Of a DNA stretch of 64,000 nt, positions 36,468 through 45,497 are shown in pieces. Position numbers and translations under genes: made by a program. Source of the stretch: Paraburkholderia fynbosensis. Lineage in GTDB: Bacteria; Pseudomonadota; Gammaproteobacteria; Burkholderiales; Burkholderiaceae. Position 1 is the stretch's first letter. Every line of letters begins with the position of its first letter. The notes under the pieces were generated by a model. It did not search any database, was not told the DNA's origin, and saw only the letters and a program-made list of their open reading frames with translations. The stretch is from the NCBI RefSeq assembly GCF_902859935.1, contig NZ_CADIKI010000023.1, positions 62,001 to 126,000 on the forward strand, read 5' to 3'.

Positions 36468-38678
36468 TCAGGCGCTCTTTCCTGCAGCGCCCGGAAACGG
36501 CAAGCTGTGAAGCCGTTTGCCCGTGGCTGCGAAAATCGCGTTCGCCACCGCCGGCCCGACCGGCGCGACCCCGGGCTCGCCGACGCCGGTCGGCGCTTCG
36601 CCGGACTGCACGATATGTACGTCGACCTTCGGCATTTCGGCAATCCGCAGCACCTGGTAGCCGTCGAAGTTGTTCTGCTCGACCTTGCCGTCCTTCAGCG
36701 TGATCGCGCTGTGCAACGCCGCGCCGAGACCGAAGCCGATGCCGCCTTCCATCTGTGCGGCGATGACGTCGGGATTGATCGGTGTGCCGCAATCCACCGC
36801 ACAGACGACGCGCTCCACTTTCACGTTACCCTCGTTGTCGACGGAGACTTCCGCGACCTGCGCGACGAACGTCTTGAACGCCTCGGCCACCGCGATGCCG
36901 CGCCCGCGGCCTTTCGGCAACGGTTTGGCCGGATCCCAGCCCGCTTTCTGCGCGGCGAGTTCGAGCACGGCGCGCATGCGCGGTTCGTGGGCGAGCAGAT
37001 CGCGACGGAAGACGAATGGGTCCTTGCCCGCGGCATGTGCGGCTTCGTCGATGAACGCCTCGACCGCGAATGCCGTGTGCGAGCTGCCCACTACCCGCCA
37101 CCACAACACCGGCACGCCGGTCTGCGTGGTCGTCAGTTCGACCGAGATGTTCGGAATCGCGTAGGCCACGTTAGCGGCCCCCTCGACGGACGTCCCGTCG
37201 ATCCCGTTTTTGACCATCGCGCTCGCGAACGGCGTGCCTGCAAGAATCGACTGACCGACGATGCGATGTCGCCAGGCGATGAGCTTGCCGTCGGCGCTCA
37301 GACCCGCGTCGAGCTTGTGGAAGTACATCGGCCGGTAGAGGCCGCCGTGGATATCGTCCTCGCGGGTCCACTGCAGTTTGACCGGTGTGCCATTCGCACC
37401 CAGCGCCTTCGCGATCGACACGGCCTCGACGATATAGTCCGACTGCGTATTCGCGCGCCGCCCGAAGCTGCCGCCCGCATACAGCGTGTGAATCTTTACC
37501 TGCTGCGGATCGAGCCCGGCCGTGCGCGCGGCGTTGCCCTGGTCGACCGTCTGGAACTGGTCGCCAGCCCAGATCTCGCAGCTATCGGCAGTGAGCTTGA
37601 CGACGGCGTCGAGCGGCTCCATCGGCGCATGAGCGAGATACGGGAACGCGTAAGTAGCGGAAACCTTCTGCGCCGCGCCCGCGAGTGCCTGTGTTGCATT
37701 GCCTTCCTTGCGGGCAGATGCGCCGGACTGCTCGGCGAGTCGCCGGTACTCGGTCATGATCGCGTCCGAGCTACGCTTTTCGGCCTTCGAATCTTCCCAG
37801 TCGACCTTCAGCGCATCGCGGCCCTGCTTCGCCGCCCAGAAGCCCTTCGCGACCACGGCAACGCCGCCCGGCACTTGCACGACCGAGACGACGCCCGGCA
37901 CGGCTTTCGCGGCCGACGCATCGAATGACTTGACGGTCGCACCGAAAAGCGGCGGACGCTGCAACAGCGCGACCAGCATGCCGGGAAACGTCACGTCGAG
38001 CGTGAACTGCGCTGTGCCGTCGGTTTTCGGCGGCACGTCGACGCGCGGCAACGGATGGCCGATCAAACGAAAATCCTTTGGCGATTTGAGTGTGACCTTC
38101 TCCGGCACCGGCAAGCGGGCGGCGGCCGACGCGAGCGAGCCGTAGGTCGCGGTCCGGTTCGTGGCCGCATGATGAACGCTGCCGTCACGCGTCGTCAGAT
38201 CGGACGCGGGCACCTGCCACTGCGCAGCGGCGGCGGAGACCAGCATCGCGCGCGCTTTCGCGCCGGCTTCGCGCAATTGCATCCACGAGTTGGCCATCGC
38301 CGAACTGCCGCCCGTGCCTTGGATCGTACCGAACGCGAGATTCGCGTAGCGCTTCGCATCGGCGGGCGCGCTTTCGACACGCACGTCCTGCCAGTCCGCA
38401 TCCAACTCTTCCGCGACGATCGTCGCGATGCCGGTGTACGCGCCCTGGCCCATCTCGACATGTTTGGCGATGACCGTGACGCTGTTGTCGGGTGCGACGC
38501 GCAGGAACGCATTGGGTGCGAACGTCGCCTCGGGCATCGTGGCAGCGAGCGCACGGCGGCCCGTGCCCGCCCACTCGAAGCCGACGGTGAGCCCGACTGC
38601 CGCGACGGAGCCGGCTGCTTTCAGAAAGGCCCGGCGGGATGGGCGTACCGCACCTGTAAGATCGAAATCGGTCGTCAT
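36468..38678 (-). CDS. iorB: Tat-exported molybdenum hydroxylase large subunit (isoquinoline 1-oxidoreductase beta-like)
   Basis: The 736-residue protein starts with a twin-arginine signal (PSRRAFLKAAGSVAAVGL), so the enzyme is exported folded to the periplasm. It has the two-part cofactor domain of IorB/aldehyde dehydrogenase (AldH-type) enzymes: APNAFLRVAPDNSVTVIAKHVEMGQG, GGSFGRRANTQSD, MEPLDAVVKLT and the catalytic glutamate Glu701 in GVGEPGVAPVG. There is no FAD subunit in this type; electrons go through the [2Fe-2S] partner to a cytochrome. It is cotranscribed with iorA (2 bp apart). Such enzymes oxidise N-heterocycles or aldehydes. The acceptor cytochrome gene usually found nearby is absent. 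Confidence 0.93.
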   Translation of the reverse strand: MTTDFDLTGAVRPSRRAFLKAAGSVAAVGLTVGFEWAGTGRRALAATMPEATFAPNAFLRVAPDNSVTVIAKHVEMGQGAYTGIATIVAEELDADWQDVRVESAPADAKRYANLAFGTIQGTGGSSAMANSWMQLREAGAKARAMLVSAAAAQWQVPASDLTTRDGSVHHAATNRTATYGSLASAAARLPVPEKVTLKSPKDFRLIGHPLPRVDVPPKTDGTAQFTLDVTFPGMLVALLQRPPLFGATVKSFDASAAKAVPGVVSVVQVPGGVAVVAKGFWAAKQGRDALKVDWEDSKAEKRSSDAIMTEYRRLAEQSGASARKEGNATQALAGAAQKVSATYAFPYLAHAPMEPLDAVVKLTADSCEIWAGDQFQTVDQGNAARTAGLDPQQVKIHTLYAGGSFGRRANTQSDYIVEAVSIAKALGANGTPVKLQWTREDDIHGGLYRPMYFHKLDAGLSADGKLIAWRHRIVGQSILAGTPFASAMVKNGIDGTSVEGAANVAYAIPNISVELTTTQTGVPVLWWRVVGSSHTAFAVEAFIDEAAHAAGKDPFVFRRDLLAHEPRMRAVLELAAQKAGWDPAKPLPKGRGRGIAVAEAFKTFVAQVAEVSVDNEGNVKVERVVCAVDCGTPINPDVIAAQMEGGIGFGLGAALHSAITLKDGKVEQNNFDGYQVLRIAEMPKVDVHIVQSGEAPTGVGEPGVAPVGPAVANAIFAATGKRLHSLPFPGAAGKSA

Positions 38679-38680
38679 GG

Positions 38681-39142
38681 TCAGGCCTTCAGGGTGGCAG
38701 CGGCTTCGTGGATGGCTGCGCGAATGCGGACATAGGTCGCACAGCGGCAGAGATTGCCGTTCATTGCGGCGTCGATGTCGGCGTCGGTGGGCGTGGCGTT
38801 ATGTTCGAGCAAGGCCGTCGCGGACATGATCTGTCCGGACTGACAGTAGCCGCACTGCGGGACCTGCAGCTTGACCCATGCGGCCTGAATGGCTTTGGCG
38901 GACCGGCTTTCGATGCCTTCGATGGTCGTGATGCGCTTGCCCGCGACGGCGGCGAGCGGCAGCACGCACGAACGGGTGGCTTCGCCTTCCAGATGAACCG
39001 TGCAGGCGCCGCATTGCGCCATGCCGCAGCCGAACTTCGTGCCGTGCAGGCCCGCGTTTTCGCGGATCGCCCAGAGGAGCGGCGTAGTAGGATCGGCATC
39101 GAGCGTAATGTTCTTGCCGTTGAGGACAAACGATGTGGACAT
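38681..39142 (-). CDS. iorA: [2Fe-2S] subunit of the two-subunit molybdenum hydroxylase
   Basis: The 153-residue protein has both iron-sulfur modules of the family: FGCGMAQCGACTVHL with SCVLPL for the plant-type cluster, and QCGYCQSGQ with GNLCRCATYVR for the second. It has no export signal of its own; partners of Tat-exported IorB proteins travel with it. The start (MSTSFVLNGKNITLD) at 39142 has GGAGAGG-like sequence before it. The gene is first in a two-gene operon and is divergent to the AraC regulator at 39322. Confidence 0.93.
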   Translation of the reverse strand: MSTSFVLNGKNITLDADPTTPLLWAIRENAGLHGTKFGCGMAQCGACTVHLEGEATRSCVLPLAAVAGKRITTIEGIESRSAKAIQAAWVKLQVPQCGYCQSGQIMSATALLEHNATPTDADIDAAMNGNLCRCATYVRIRAAIHEAAATLKA

Positions 39143-39225
39143 GGAACCTCTCCGTGGGGAAAGCCCGAACTTGGCGCTGGGTGTACGCGGCAGTGTGAAC
39201 GACCGGCTGCCGTTGCGCTTACACG

Positions 39226-39256
39226 ATCCTGCAAAAATATTGAACAATCCTGCAAA
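39226..39256. promoter_or_regulatory. Direct repeats ATCCTGCAAA at 21-bp spacing between iorA and araC-type gene
   Basis: ATCCTGCAAA occurs at 39226-39235 and again at 39247-39256, exactly 21 bp apart, in the divergent promoter region. AraC-family proteins commonly bind two direct half-sites about 21 bp apart on one DNA face. This is the probable site of the regulator at 39322. Confidence 0.6.
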
Positions 39257-39321
39257 TCGAGCAGGCCGGCGGTGGCTACCCGGCTGCGGCTCGGTATGCT
39301 CGATTCCGTCAACGGGGTTCA

Positions 39322-40272
39322 ATGCACATGAAACAGAAACCTTCCAGGCTCGATCCTTCGGCGTCGCACGAAACGGCACGCCGCGAACTCGCCGCGCTCA
39401 TCAGCCGCTTCGCGCCGGTGGACGGCGCGCATCAGACGGCGATTCCGTCGCTGACCTTCTACCGGTACGCGGCACCCGCGGATCTCGGTTGCGGCGTGAC
39501 GAGCCCCGCGTTCGTGTTCGCGGCGCAAGGCGCCAAGCGGGTCGTGGTCGCGGGGCAGGCATACGAATACGATCATCTGCATTGCCTCGTGACGTCCGTC
39601 GACTTGCCCGTGATGTCGCGGGTGACACGGGCGTCGCCCGACGCGCCTTATCTATGTGTGAAGTTCACGCTCGATCCGCAGCGCATCGTCGAACTGGCGA
39701 CGCAGGTGCAACTGCCGGAACCGGATACCGCGTCGGCGGGCGAAGGCATCGCCGTAGGCTTGCTGTCGGCGCCGGTTTTCGATGCGGCGCTGCGGCTCGT
39801 GCGATTGCTCGATACTCCGGATGACATCCCTGTTCTCGCGCCGCTCATCGAGAAGGAATTGCTCTATCGGCTGATGACAGGCGAACAGGGGAAGCGACTG
39901 CGACAGATCGCCGTCAACGGGAGCCAGACGTACCGGATCGCGCGGGCGATCGAGTGGATCCAGAATCACTACACCGAACTGTTGCGGGTGGAGATGCTGG
40001 CGCAGCAGGTGAATATGAGCGTGTCGTCGCTCCATCATCATTTCAAGACCGTTACGACGCTGAGTCCGCTGCAGTATCAGAAGCAACTGCGGCTGCAGGA
40101 GGCCCGGAAATTGTTACTCGGACAGCTCGGGGATGTCGGGTCGGTGGCGATCAGGGTCGGGTATGACAGCCCGTCGCAGTTCAGCCGTGAATATAGCCGG
40201 CTGTTTGGGGCGCCTCCGCTTCGCGACGTGGTGCAGCTAAGGCGCCGGAACGTGGTGGGGTTTGAAGAGTAG
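39322..40272 (+). CDS. AraC-family regulator divergent to iorAB
   Basis: The 316-residue protein has the AraC_N-type sensor region (IPSLTFYRYAAPADLGCGVTSPAFVF, YDHLHCLVTSVDLPV) over residues 40-190 and two helix-turn-helix units at the C-terminus (LRVEMLAQQVNMSVSSLHHHFK; VGSVAIRVGYDSPSQFSREYSRLFGAPP). The sensor type is often found beside aldehyde or alcohol oxidoreductases. Start: ATGCACATGAAA; the second ATG two codons later is also possible. It is divergent from iorAB over a region holding the direct repeats at 39226-39256, so control of iorAB is likely. Confidence 0.92.
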   Translation: MHMKQKPSRLDPSASHETARRELAALISRFAPVDGAHQTAIPSLTFYRYAAPADLGCGVTSPAFVFAAQGAKRVVVAGQAYEYDHLHCLVTSVDLPVMSRVTRASPDAPYLCVKFTLDPQRIVELATQVQLPEPDTASAGEGIAVGLLSAPVFDAALRLVRLLDTPDDIPVLAPLIEKELLYRLMTGEQGKRLRQIAVNGSQTYRIARAIEWIQNHYTELLRVEMLAQQVNMSVSSLHHHFKTVTTLSPLQYQKQLRLQEARKLLLGQLGDVGSVAIRVGYDSPSQFSREYSRLFGAPPLRDVVQLRRRNVVGFEE

Positions 40273-40565
40273 GGCTGGCGATACCCAGAACCGGAATTTC
40301 ATGGAGTCGAAGCGACCGCCTCACGGCCCGATCAGGAAGAGAGCCCCCTATCATGCGGGCAAAGATGGTTGCTCGCGATTCACTTTAGTAACTTGACGAC
40401 GAGCGGACCAGGAAATACATAAGCTTTGCGTCACTTTTGGCGACGTCGTCGCTGCCGCTCGCTGCTCCGGCTTTTGTTAAACCGCTTCGAGTTGTCGTGC
40501 CATCGCTCGCGCCGGGGATAGCACGCCTTCGCCTATTCGCACCGACAGCGTTGCTCGACTCGAAG

Positions 40566-41507
40566 TTAGCGTTGCAGCGCTTCTTCCGGCAATGCGCGAC
40601 GTTGCGCGCGATAACGCGTCATCTCCTCGTCCAGCCATGCGGCGAAGGCGACGAATGGCGCCCAGTCGCGCCGCTGCTCCGGGAACATCAGATAAGTCTT
40701 CTGCGCGTTAATGGCTGCATACCCGCCGATGCGCACCAACTGGCCCAACGCTAGCTCCTGCTCGATCAGCACGCGCGGCAATAGCGCGAGGCCCAGGCCC
40801 GCGACTGCTGCTCGAATCGCCATGATGAAGAAATCGAAGGAATGGTCACTGCCTTCGCGCGGCGTGTGTTCCGTGGCTTCATGCGCGGCGGCTTCGCTCC
40901 ACGTCATCCACGCGGCGGGCAGATCGCGCGTGTGGATCCACGGCATCGCGACGATGTTCTGCGTGGCGAGTTCATCGGCCATCGATGGCGAGGCGACCAT
41001 CCACACTTCGTCATCCGCCATCAGCACCTTGCTCGCGAGTCCCGGCAGCGGCGACTGCTCGAAGTGAATGGCGGCGTCGAAGTTGAGGTCATGGAAGTAC
41101 GTGGGTTGATCGCGGCCCGTGAGCCGCACCTGGATATTCGGCTGCGCACGATGAAAACCCGGTAGCCGCGGCACCAGCCATTGCGCGCCGAAGGTGACGC
41201 CGACCGCGACGCGCAGAGTTGAGCGTTCGCGATCAGCTACGAGTTGCTGCGTGTCCTGACGAATCTGCTCGAGATTCACGCGGATGCGATGCGCGTAATC
41301 GGCGCCCGCATCGGTGAGCACCAGACGCTGGCTGACGCGCCGGAATAGTTCCACGCCGAGGCTGGCTTCGAGCTCGTTGACCTTCTTGCAGATGGCGCCG
41401 TGCGTCTGCTGCAGTTCAGCGGCGGCCTTCGAGAAGCTTTGATGACGCGCCGACGCCTCGAAGGCCTGTAACGCCGTTAGGCTGGGAATTCCTCGACGCA
41501 ATGACAC
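40566..41507 (-). CDS. LysR-family regulator, GcvA-like
   Basis: The 313-residue protein begins with the GcvA-type winged helix (IPSLTALQAFEASARHQSFSKAAAEL, QTHGAICKKVNELEASLGVELF). The effector domain includes RVAVGVTFGAQWLVPRL, FDAAIHFEQSPLPGL and AAVAGLGLALLPRVLIE. In GcvA relatives the HTH sequence has HGAVSRQ; here HGAICKK is a variation in the recognition helix. It lies 25 bp after the MFS gene in the same direction, and its likely targets are that gene and the divergent class II aldolase gene. The effector is unknown, probably a carboxylic acid. Confidence 0.9.
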   Translation of the reverse strand: MSLRRGIPSLTALQAFEASARHQSFSKAAAELQQTHGAICKKVNELEASLGVELFRRVSQRLVLTDAGADYAHRIRVNLEQIRQDTQQLVADRERSTLRVAVGVTFGAQWLVPRLPGFHRAQPNIQVRLTGRDQPTYFHDLNFDAAIHFEQSPLPGLASKVLMADDEVWMVASPSMADELATQNIVAMPWIHTRDLPAAWMTWSEAAAHEATEHTPREGSDHSFDFFIMAIRAAVAGLGLALLPRVLIEQELALGQLVRIGGYAAINAQKTYLMFPEQRRDWAPFVAFAAWLDEEMTRYRAQRRALPEEALQR

Positions 41508-41532
41508 GGGCGGATCTCCATGGGAAGTCCAC

Positions 41533-42861
41533 TCATTTTAGCGCCATACTTGCGGCGGGCTCGCGGCGACGTTCGGGGTCGAGCGCGATCGCGAGCGCGG
41601 CGCCGATGGCCATTGCCACGGCGATGCCGATGAATGCGAGCTGAAACGTGCCGGTCGTATCGCGCACCCAGCCGATGAAATACGGCATCACAAAGCCCGA
41701 CGATACGCCGATGCTCGTGATGAGCGCGATGCCCGCCGCCGCTGCGCGATCGGTGAGGATGTTTCGCGGCAACTGCCAGAACGTGCTGATGCTGCAGAAG
41801 CACGCGGACGTACCGATCGCCAGCACCGCGATAGTCGCGAGCGGCGACGGGAGATAAAGTGCACTGGCGAGCGCGACTGCCGACAGCAACATCGGTCCGG
41901 CGACGTCGCGCGCATGAATGCGCTTGTGACTTACGATGCGTCCCCACACGATCACGCTGACTACCGCGACCGCGAACGGCGCGGACGTGATCAGGCCGAT
42001 CTGTGTGAGCGAGTACTGGGCGCTGCCTTTGAAGGTCTTCACGACTTGCGGCAGGAAATATAGCAGCCCGATAATGCCCGAGTTGATGCCGAAATAAACC
42101 AGGCCCAAGCCCCAGACCTTGGGATTGGTGAGCGCGCGGCGCGCACTGCCAGGCTGCACGGCGGCGGACGCGGCCTGCTCTTCGCCCGCGAGCGCTGTGC
42201 GGATCGTCTGGCGCTCTTTCTCGCTCAGGCCGCGCCAAGCGTGCGGACCGTCCGGCAGATAGAACCAGGCAACCACGCCGAGTACGATGGCGGGAAGGCC
42301 TTCGAGCAGAATCATTGCGCGCCAGCCGGTGACTCCGAACACGTTCGCATGCTCCATGATCCACGTCGACACGGGCGCGCCGATCATGCCGGTTAGTGGA
42401 ATCGACATCGTGAAGAGCGACATCATCCAGACGCGATTGCGCGCGGGCATCCACAGCGTCAGGTAATAGACCATGCCGGGATACAGCCCCGCCTCGAACA
42501 CGCCCAGTGTGAAGCGCGCAACATACAGCCATTGCGCGTTCGGCACGAAGCTCGTGAGCGACGACAGCAGACCCCAGGTCACGAGTATGCGCGCCATCCA
42601 GCGCCGCGCGCCGAAGCGATGCATGCACAGGTTGCTCGGCACTTCGCACAGGATGTAGCCCAGAAAGAACAGGCTCGCGGACAGTCCGTATTGCGCGGCG
42701 CTCATGCCGAGCTCGGCGTTCATCGTCAATGCCGCGTAGCCGACATTGGCGCGATCGAGCTGGTTGGCGACGTACATCAGCACCATCAGCGGCGCGAGCC
42801 GCCACACGATGCGCTTCATCAGTTCGGGCGGCAACGCGCTCTGGGTATCGATGGTCTGCAT
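41533..42861 (-). CDS. MFS organic anion importer (ACS/tartrate-phthalate type)
   Basis: The 442-residue protein has twelve hydrophobic segments and the anion:cation symporter pattern: RIVWRLAPLMVLMYVANQLDRANVGYAAL, SLFFLGYILCEVPSNL (helix 2) and LYPGMVYYLTLWMPARNR (helix 4-5). The latter FE-x-GL-YPG motif is the family signature in ACS proteins such as tartrate and phthalate importers. It imports an organic anion with protons. It is cotranscribed with the downstream LysR gene and divergent to the class II aldolase, so a substrate cleaved by that enzyme is likely. Start 42861 is normal for the family. Confidence 0.9.
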   Translation of the reverse strand: MQTIDTQSALPPELMKRIVWRLAPLMVLMYVANQLDRANVGYAALTMNAELGMSAAQYGLSASLFFLGYILCEVPSNLCMHRFGARRWMARILVTWGLLSSLTSFVPNAQWLYVARFTLGVFEAGLYPGMVYYLTLWMPARNRVWMMSLFTMSIPLTGMIGAPVSTWIMEHANVFGVTGWRAMILLEGLPAIVLGVVAWFYLPDGPHAWRGLSEKERQTIRTALAGEEQAASAAVQPGSARRALTNPKVWGLGLVYFGINSGIIGLLYFLPQVVKTFKGSAQYSLTQIGLITSAPFAVAVVSVIVWGRIVSHKRIHARDVAGPMLLSAVALASALYLPSPLATIAVLAIGTSACFCSISTFWQLPRNILTDRAAAAGIALITSIGVSSGFVMPYFIGWVRDTTGTFQLAFIGIAVAMAIGAALAIALDPERRREPAASMALK

Positions 42862-43068
42862 GTGGGTTGTCCGGGCATGGGTGTTGTCGTAGCCTCATTT
42901 AGCACTAGTCGAATTTCCATGACTATCCACGAAAAGTATTTGTCCTGTGACGCTTCGGCATAACCTCGCCCGAAGCCATGCGCGACCGGCCTTCGTGGCT
43001 CATGGTGCCGAAATTTCACATGGCATTGCGCAAACCGCCATGGACGGCGGCACTTTTGGCGCACCAGA

Positions 43069-43923
43069 ATGAGCATGTCCCGTTCCTTTCATCGAGAGTG
43101 CCGCATGTGCCTGGCCGACTCCAACGAGTACCAGATTCCCACTCCCATCGGCGGGGCGCTGCCCGTTCCGCGTGTCTATGAAGACCTCGAGACCGAGCGG
43201 CGGCATCGCAAGCTCAAACTCGCGGCGGCGTTCCGGCTGCTGGCGCGCTTCGGGCTGACGGAAGGTATCGCAGGCCACGTGACCATGCGCGATCCCGAGC
43301 ATCACGACCGCTACTGGGTCAATCAATATGCGCAGCACTTCTCGACCATCCATCCCGACGATCTCATGTGCATCGACGACAAGGGCGCGGTGCACCACGG
43401 CAGTGGGCCGGTCAATGCGGCGGCGGTCGCGATTCATTGCGGGCTGCATCGCGTGAATCATGCGGCGGCGGCCGCCGTGCACACGCATACGACCTATGGA
43501 CGTGCATTCGCCGCGCGCGAAAGGCTGCTTGCGCCGATCAATCAGGAAGCGTGTCTGTTCTTTGAAAACCACGTAGTGTTTCGCGGCGATATCGTTGTGC
43601 TCGCCACCGACGAGGGCGAGCGGATTGCGCAGACGATGGGCGACTGCAAGGCCGCGATCCTGTTGAATCATGGCTTGCTGACGGTGGGATCGAACGTGGA
43701 TTCGGCCGTGTATCGCTTCATCGCGATGGAGCGATGTGCGCAGGTGCAGTTGCTGGCCGAGGCGGCCGGCCCGCTCGAGCCGCTGAGCGCGGAGGAGGCG
43801 CGCGCGACGCGCCGGCATCTGGCGTCCGACTACGTCGCCTGGCTCGGCTTTCAAGGTTTATACAAGCAGATGCTGCGTGAACATGCGGACCTTAGTGACT
43901 ATGCGCGCACGCTCGATGCGTAG
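43069..43923 (+). CDS. Class II aldolase/adducin-family protein
   Basis: The 284-residue protein has the metal-dependent class II aldolase fold: LLARFGLTEGIAGHVTMRDP, HPDDLMCIDDKG, VHTHTTYGRAF with the HxH zinc ligands and ILLNHGLLTVG for the third histidine. The variation GHVTMRDP instead of GNVSVR is found in the adducin-like group that contains decarboxylases and C-C lyases. The start could be 43069 (MSMSRSF), 43075 or 43105 (MCLADSN); none has a clear ribosome-binding site. It is divergent to the MFS-LysR pair, so it probably cleaves or decarboxylates the imported hydroxy acid. Confidence 0.88.
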   Translation: MSMSRSFHRECRMCLADSNEYQIPTPIGGALPVPRVYEDLETERRHRKLKLAAAFRLLARFGLTEGIAGHVTMRDPEHHDRYWVNQYAQHFSTIHPDDLMCIDDKGAVHHGSGPVNAAAVAIHCGLHRVNHAAAAAVHTHTTYGRAFAARERLLAPINQEACLFFENHVVFRGDIVVLATDEGERIAQTMGDCKAAILLNHGLLTVGSNVDSAVYRFIAMERCAQVQLLAEAAGPLEPLSAEEARATRRHLASDYVAWLGFQGLYKQMLREHADLSDYARTLDA

Positions 43924-44018
43924 TCGCTCATCGATGCGACGCGCCGCCCGACTTATGTCCGCAGTGGCGCCAAGCTTCGATGCGGCCTGGGACCGTGTGT
44001 TGTCCCTGGGGCGAAGAC

Positions 44019-45425
44019 CTATCGTTTTGAAATGTTAACCGCGACGAGCTTGGCGGGGTCGACGAGGCGGCCGTATTCATCGCCGTCGAGAAAGCCGAGC
44101 GCAATCGCTGCCGCGCGAGGTGTGATGCGCTCGCGCAACGCCGTCGCCGTAATCTGCGCAACGCGGTCGTAACCGAGTACCGGATTGAGCGCAGTTACAG
44201 CGAGCAGTGACCGGTCGAGGTTAGTCGCAAGCTGTTCACGATCCACCTCGATGCCGCGGACAAAGCGCCTTGCAAAAAGGGCGGAGGAATCGGCAAGAAC
44301 ACGCAACGACTGAAGCAGGTTGTAGACGAGTACTGGTTTAGCGACGTTCAGCTCGAAGTTCCCGGATGCATTGGCTATGGTGATCGTTTGGTGGTTGCCG
44401 ATGACCTGGAAGCACGCCTGCACGAGAACTTCCGCAATCGTCGGGTTGCGTTTGCCCGGCATGATCGAAGACGTCAGTCCGTCATCGGGAATCAGCAATT
44501 CTCCGAGACCACAGCGAGGGCCGGAAGCGAGGAACCTCATGTCGTTCGCGATTTTCAGAAGCGACGTCGCGATTGTGTTCAATGCACCTGACAATTCCAC
44601 CAGCGCGTCATGTGCCGCCATGCCTTCGAATTTATGTGCATTAGGGACAAACGATAAACCCGTAGTCTCCGTGAGCGTCGCACAGAAGAAACTGTCGAAG
44701 CCCGCGGGAGCGTTCAGTCCAGTGCCCGCAGCGGTGCCGCCTTGAGGCAGAATCAGGAGCCGGGGCAGCGCATCGTCGATGCGAGCGAGCGCATGCGCCA
44801 GTTGGCGCTCGAAGGTGCCGAACGTCTGCCCCATCGTCATCGGCACGGCGTCCATCAGATGGGTGCGGGCGACTTTCAATACGTCGGCGAAGGCATGGCT
44901 GCGCTCGGCAAGCGCAGACCGGAGTTCATCCAGCGCTGGGCGCAAACGCCCGTTGACCTCGATCGCGGCTGCCACGTGCATCACCGTCGGAAAGCTGTCG
45001 TTCGATGATTGCGAGCGGTTGACGTGATCGTTGGGATGCACCGGCGCCCTGGTCCCAAGCGGTTGTCCGAGTAACTCGTTTGCCCGGTTTGCGATGACCT
45101 CGTTTGCGTTCATATTGGTCTGCGTACCGGACCCCGTCTGCCAGATCGTCAAGGGAAAATGGTCGTTCCATTTCCCCTCGTGCAGTTCAATCGCGGCCTT
45201 CTCGATCGCCGGGGCAAGCTCCGGCGCGAGCGCTCCACACTGCACGTTTGCGCGTGCGGCCGCGTGCTTCTGCAAGCCGAATGCGCGTATCAGTACAGTC
45301 GGGAAGCGCTCTTCACCGACTTCGAACAGACCGAGGGCGCGCTGCGTCTGGGCTCCCCAGTATCGATCCGACGGAATCTCCACGGGACCGAATGCGTCAT
45401 GTTCGATTCGCGATGGTGCGGTCAT
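44019..45425 (-). CDS. fumC: Fumarase class II (FumC-like)
   Basis: The 468-residue protein has the FumC pattern: GPVEIPSDRYWGAQTQR, MNANEVIANRANEL, HPNDHVNRSQSSND, and SSIMPGKRNPTIAEV, the superfamily loop containing the catalytic serine. Two positions are unusual: the loop is TSSIMPGKRNP where fumarases normally have GSSIMPGKVNP, and some binding residues nearby differ (DDGLT for ENEPG). Fumarate hydration to malate is the likely reaction, in the cytoplasm. Start ATG 45425; a GTG four codons upstream is possible. It is third in the operon after the lyase (46938) and DctA (45498) and would feed their product into the TCA cycle. Confidence 0.88.
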   Translation of the reverse strand: MTAPSRIEHDAFGPVEIPSDRYWGAQTQRALGLFEVGEERFPTVLIRAFGLQKHAAARANVQCGALAPELAPAIEKAAIELHEGKWNDHFPLTIWQTGSGTQTNMNANEVIANRANELLGQPLGTRAPVHPNDHVNRSQSSNDSFPTVMHVAAAIEVNGRLRPALDELRSALAERSHAFADVLKVARTHLMDAVPMTMGQTFGTFERQLAHALARIDDALPRLLILPQGGTAAGTGLNAPAGFDSFFCATLTETTGLSFVPNAHKFEGMAAHDALVELSGALNTIATSLLKIANDMRFLASGPRCGLGELLIPDDGLTSSIMPGKRNPTIAEVLVQACFQVIGNHQTITIANASGNFELNVAKPVLVYNLLQSLRVLADSSALFARRFVRGIEVDREQLATNLDRSLLAVTALNPVLGYDRVAQITATALRERITPRAAAIALGFLDGDEYGRLVDPAKLVAVNISKR

Positions 45426-45497
45426 AGTTCGTAGCACAGTCTCATGATTAAGTTGAGCGGGGCACAGGCCCGCGCACTGCTGCGATGCGACATTCGA

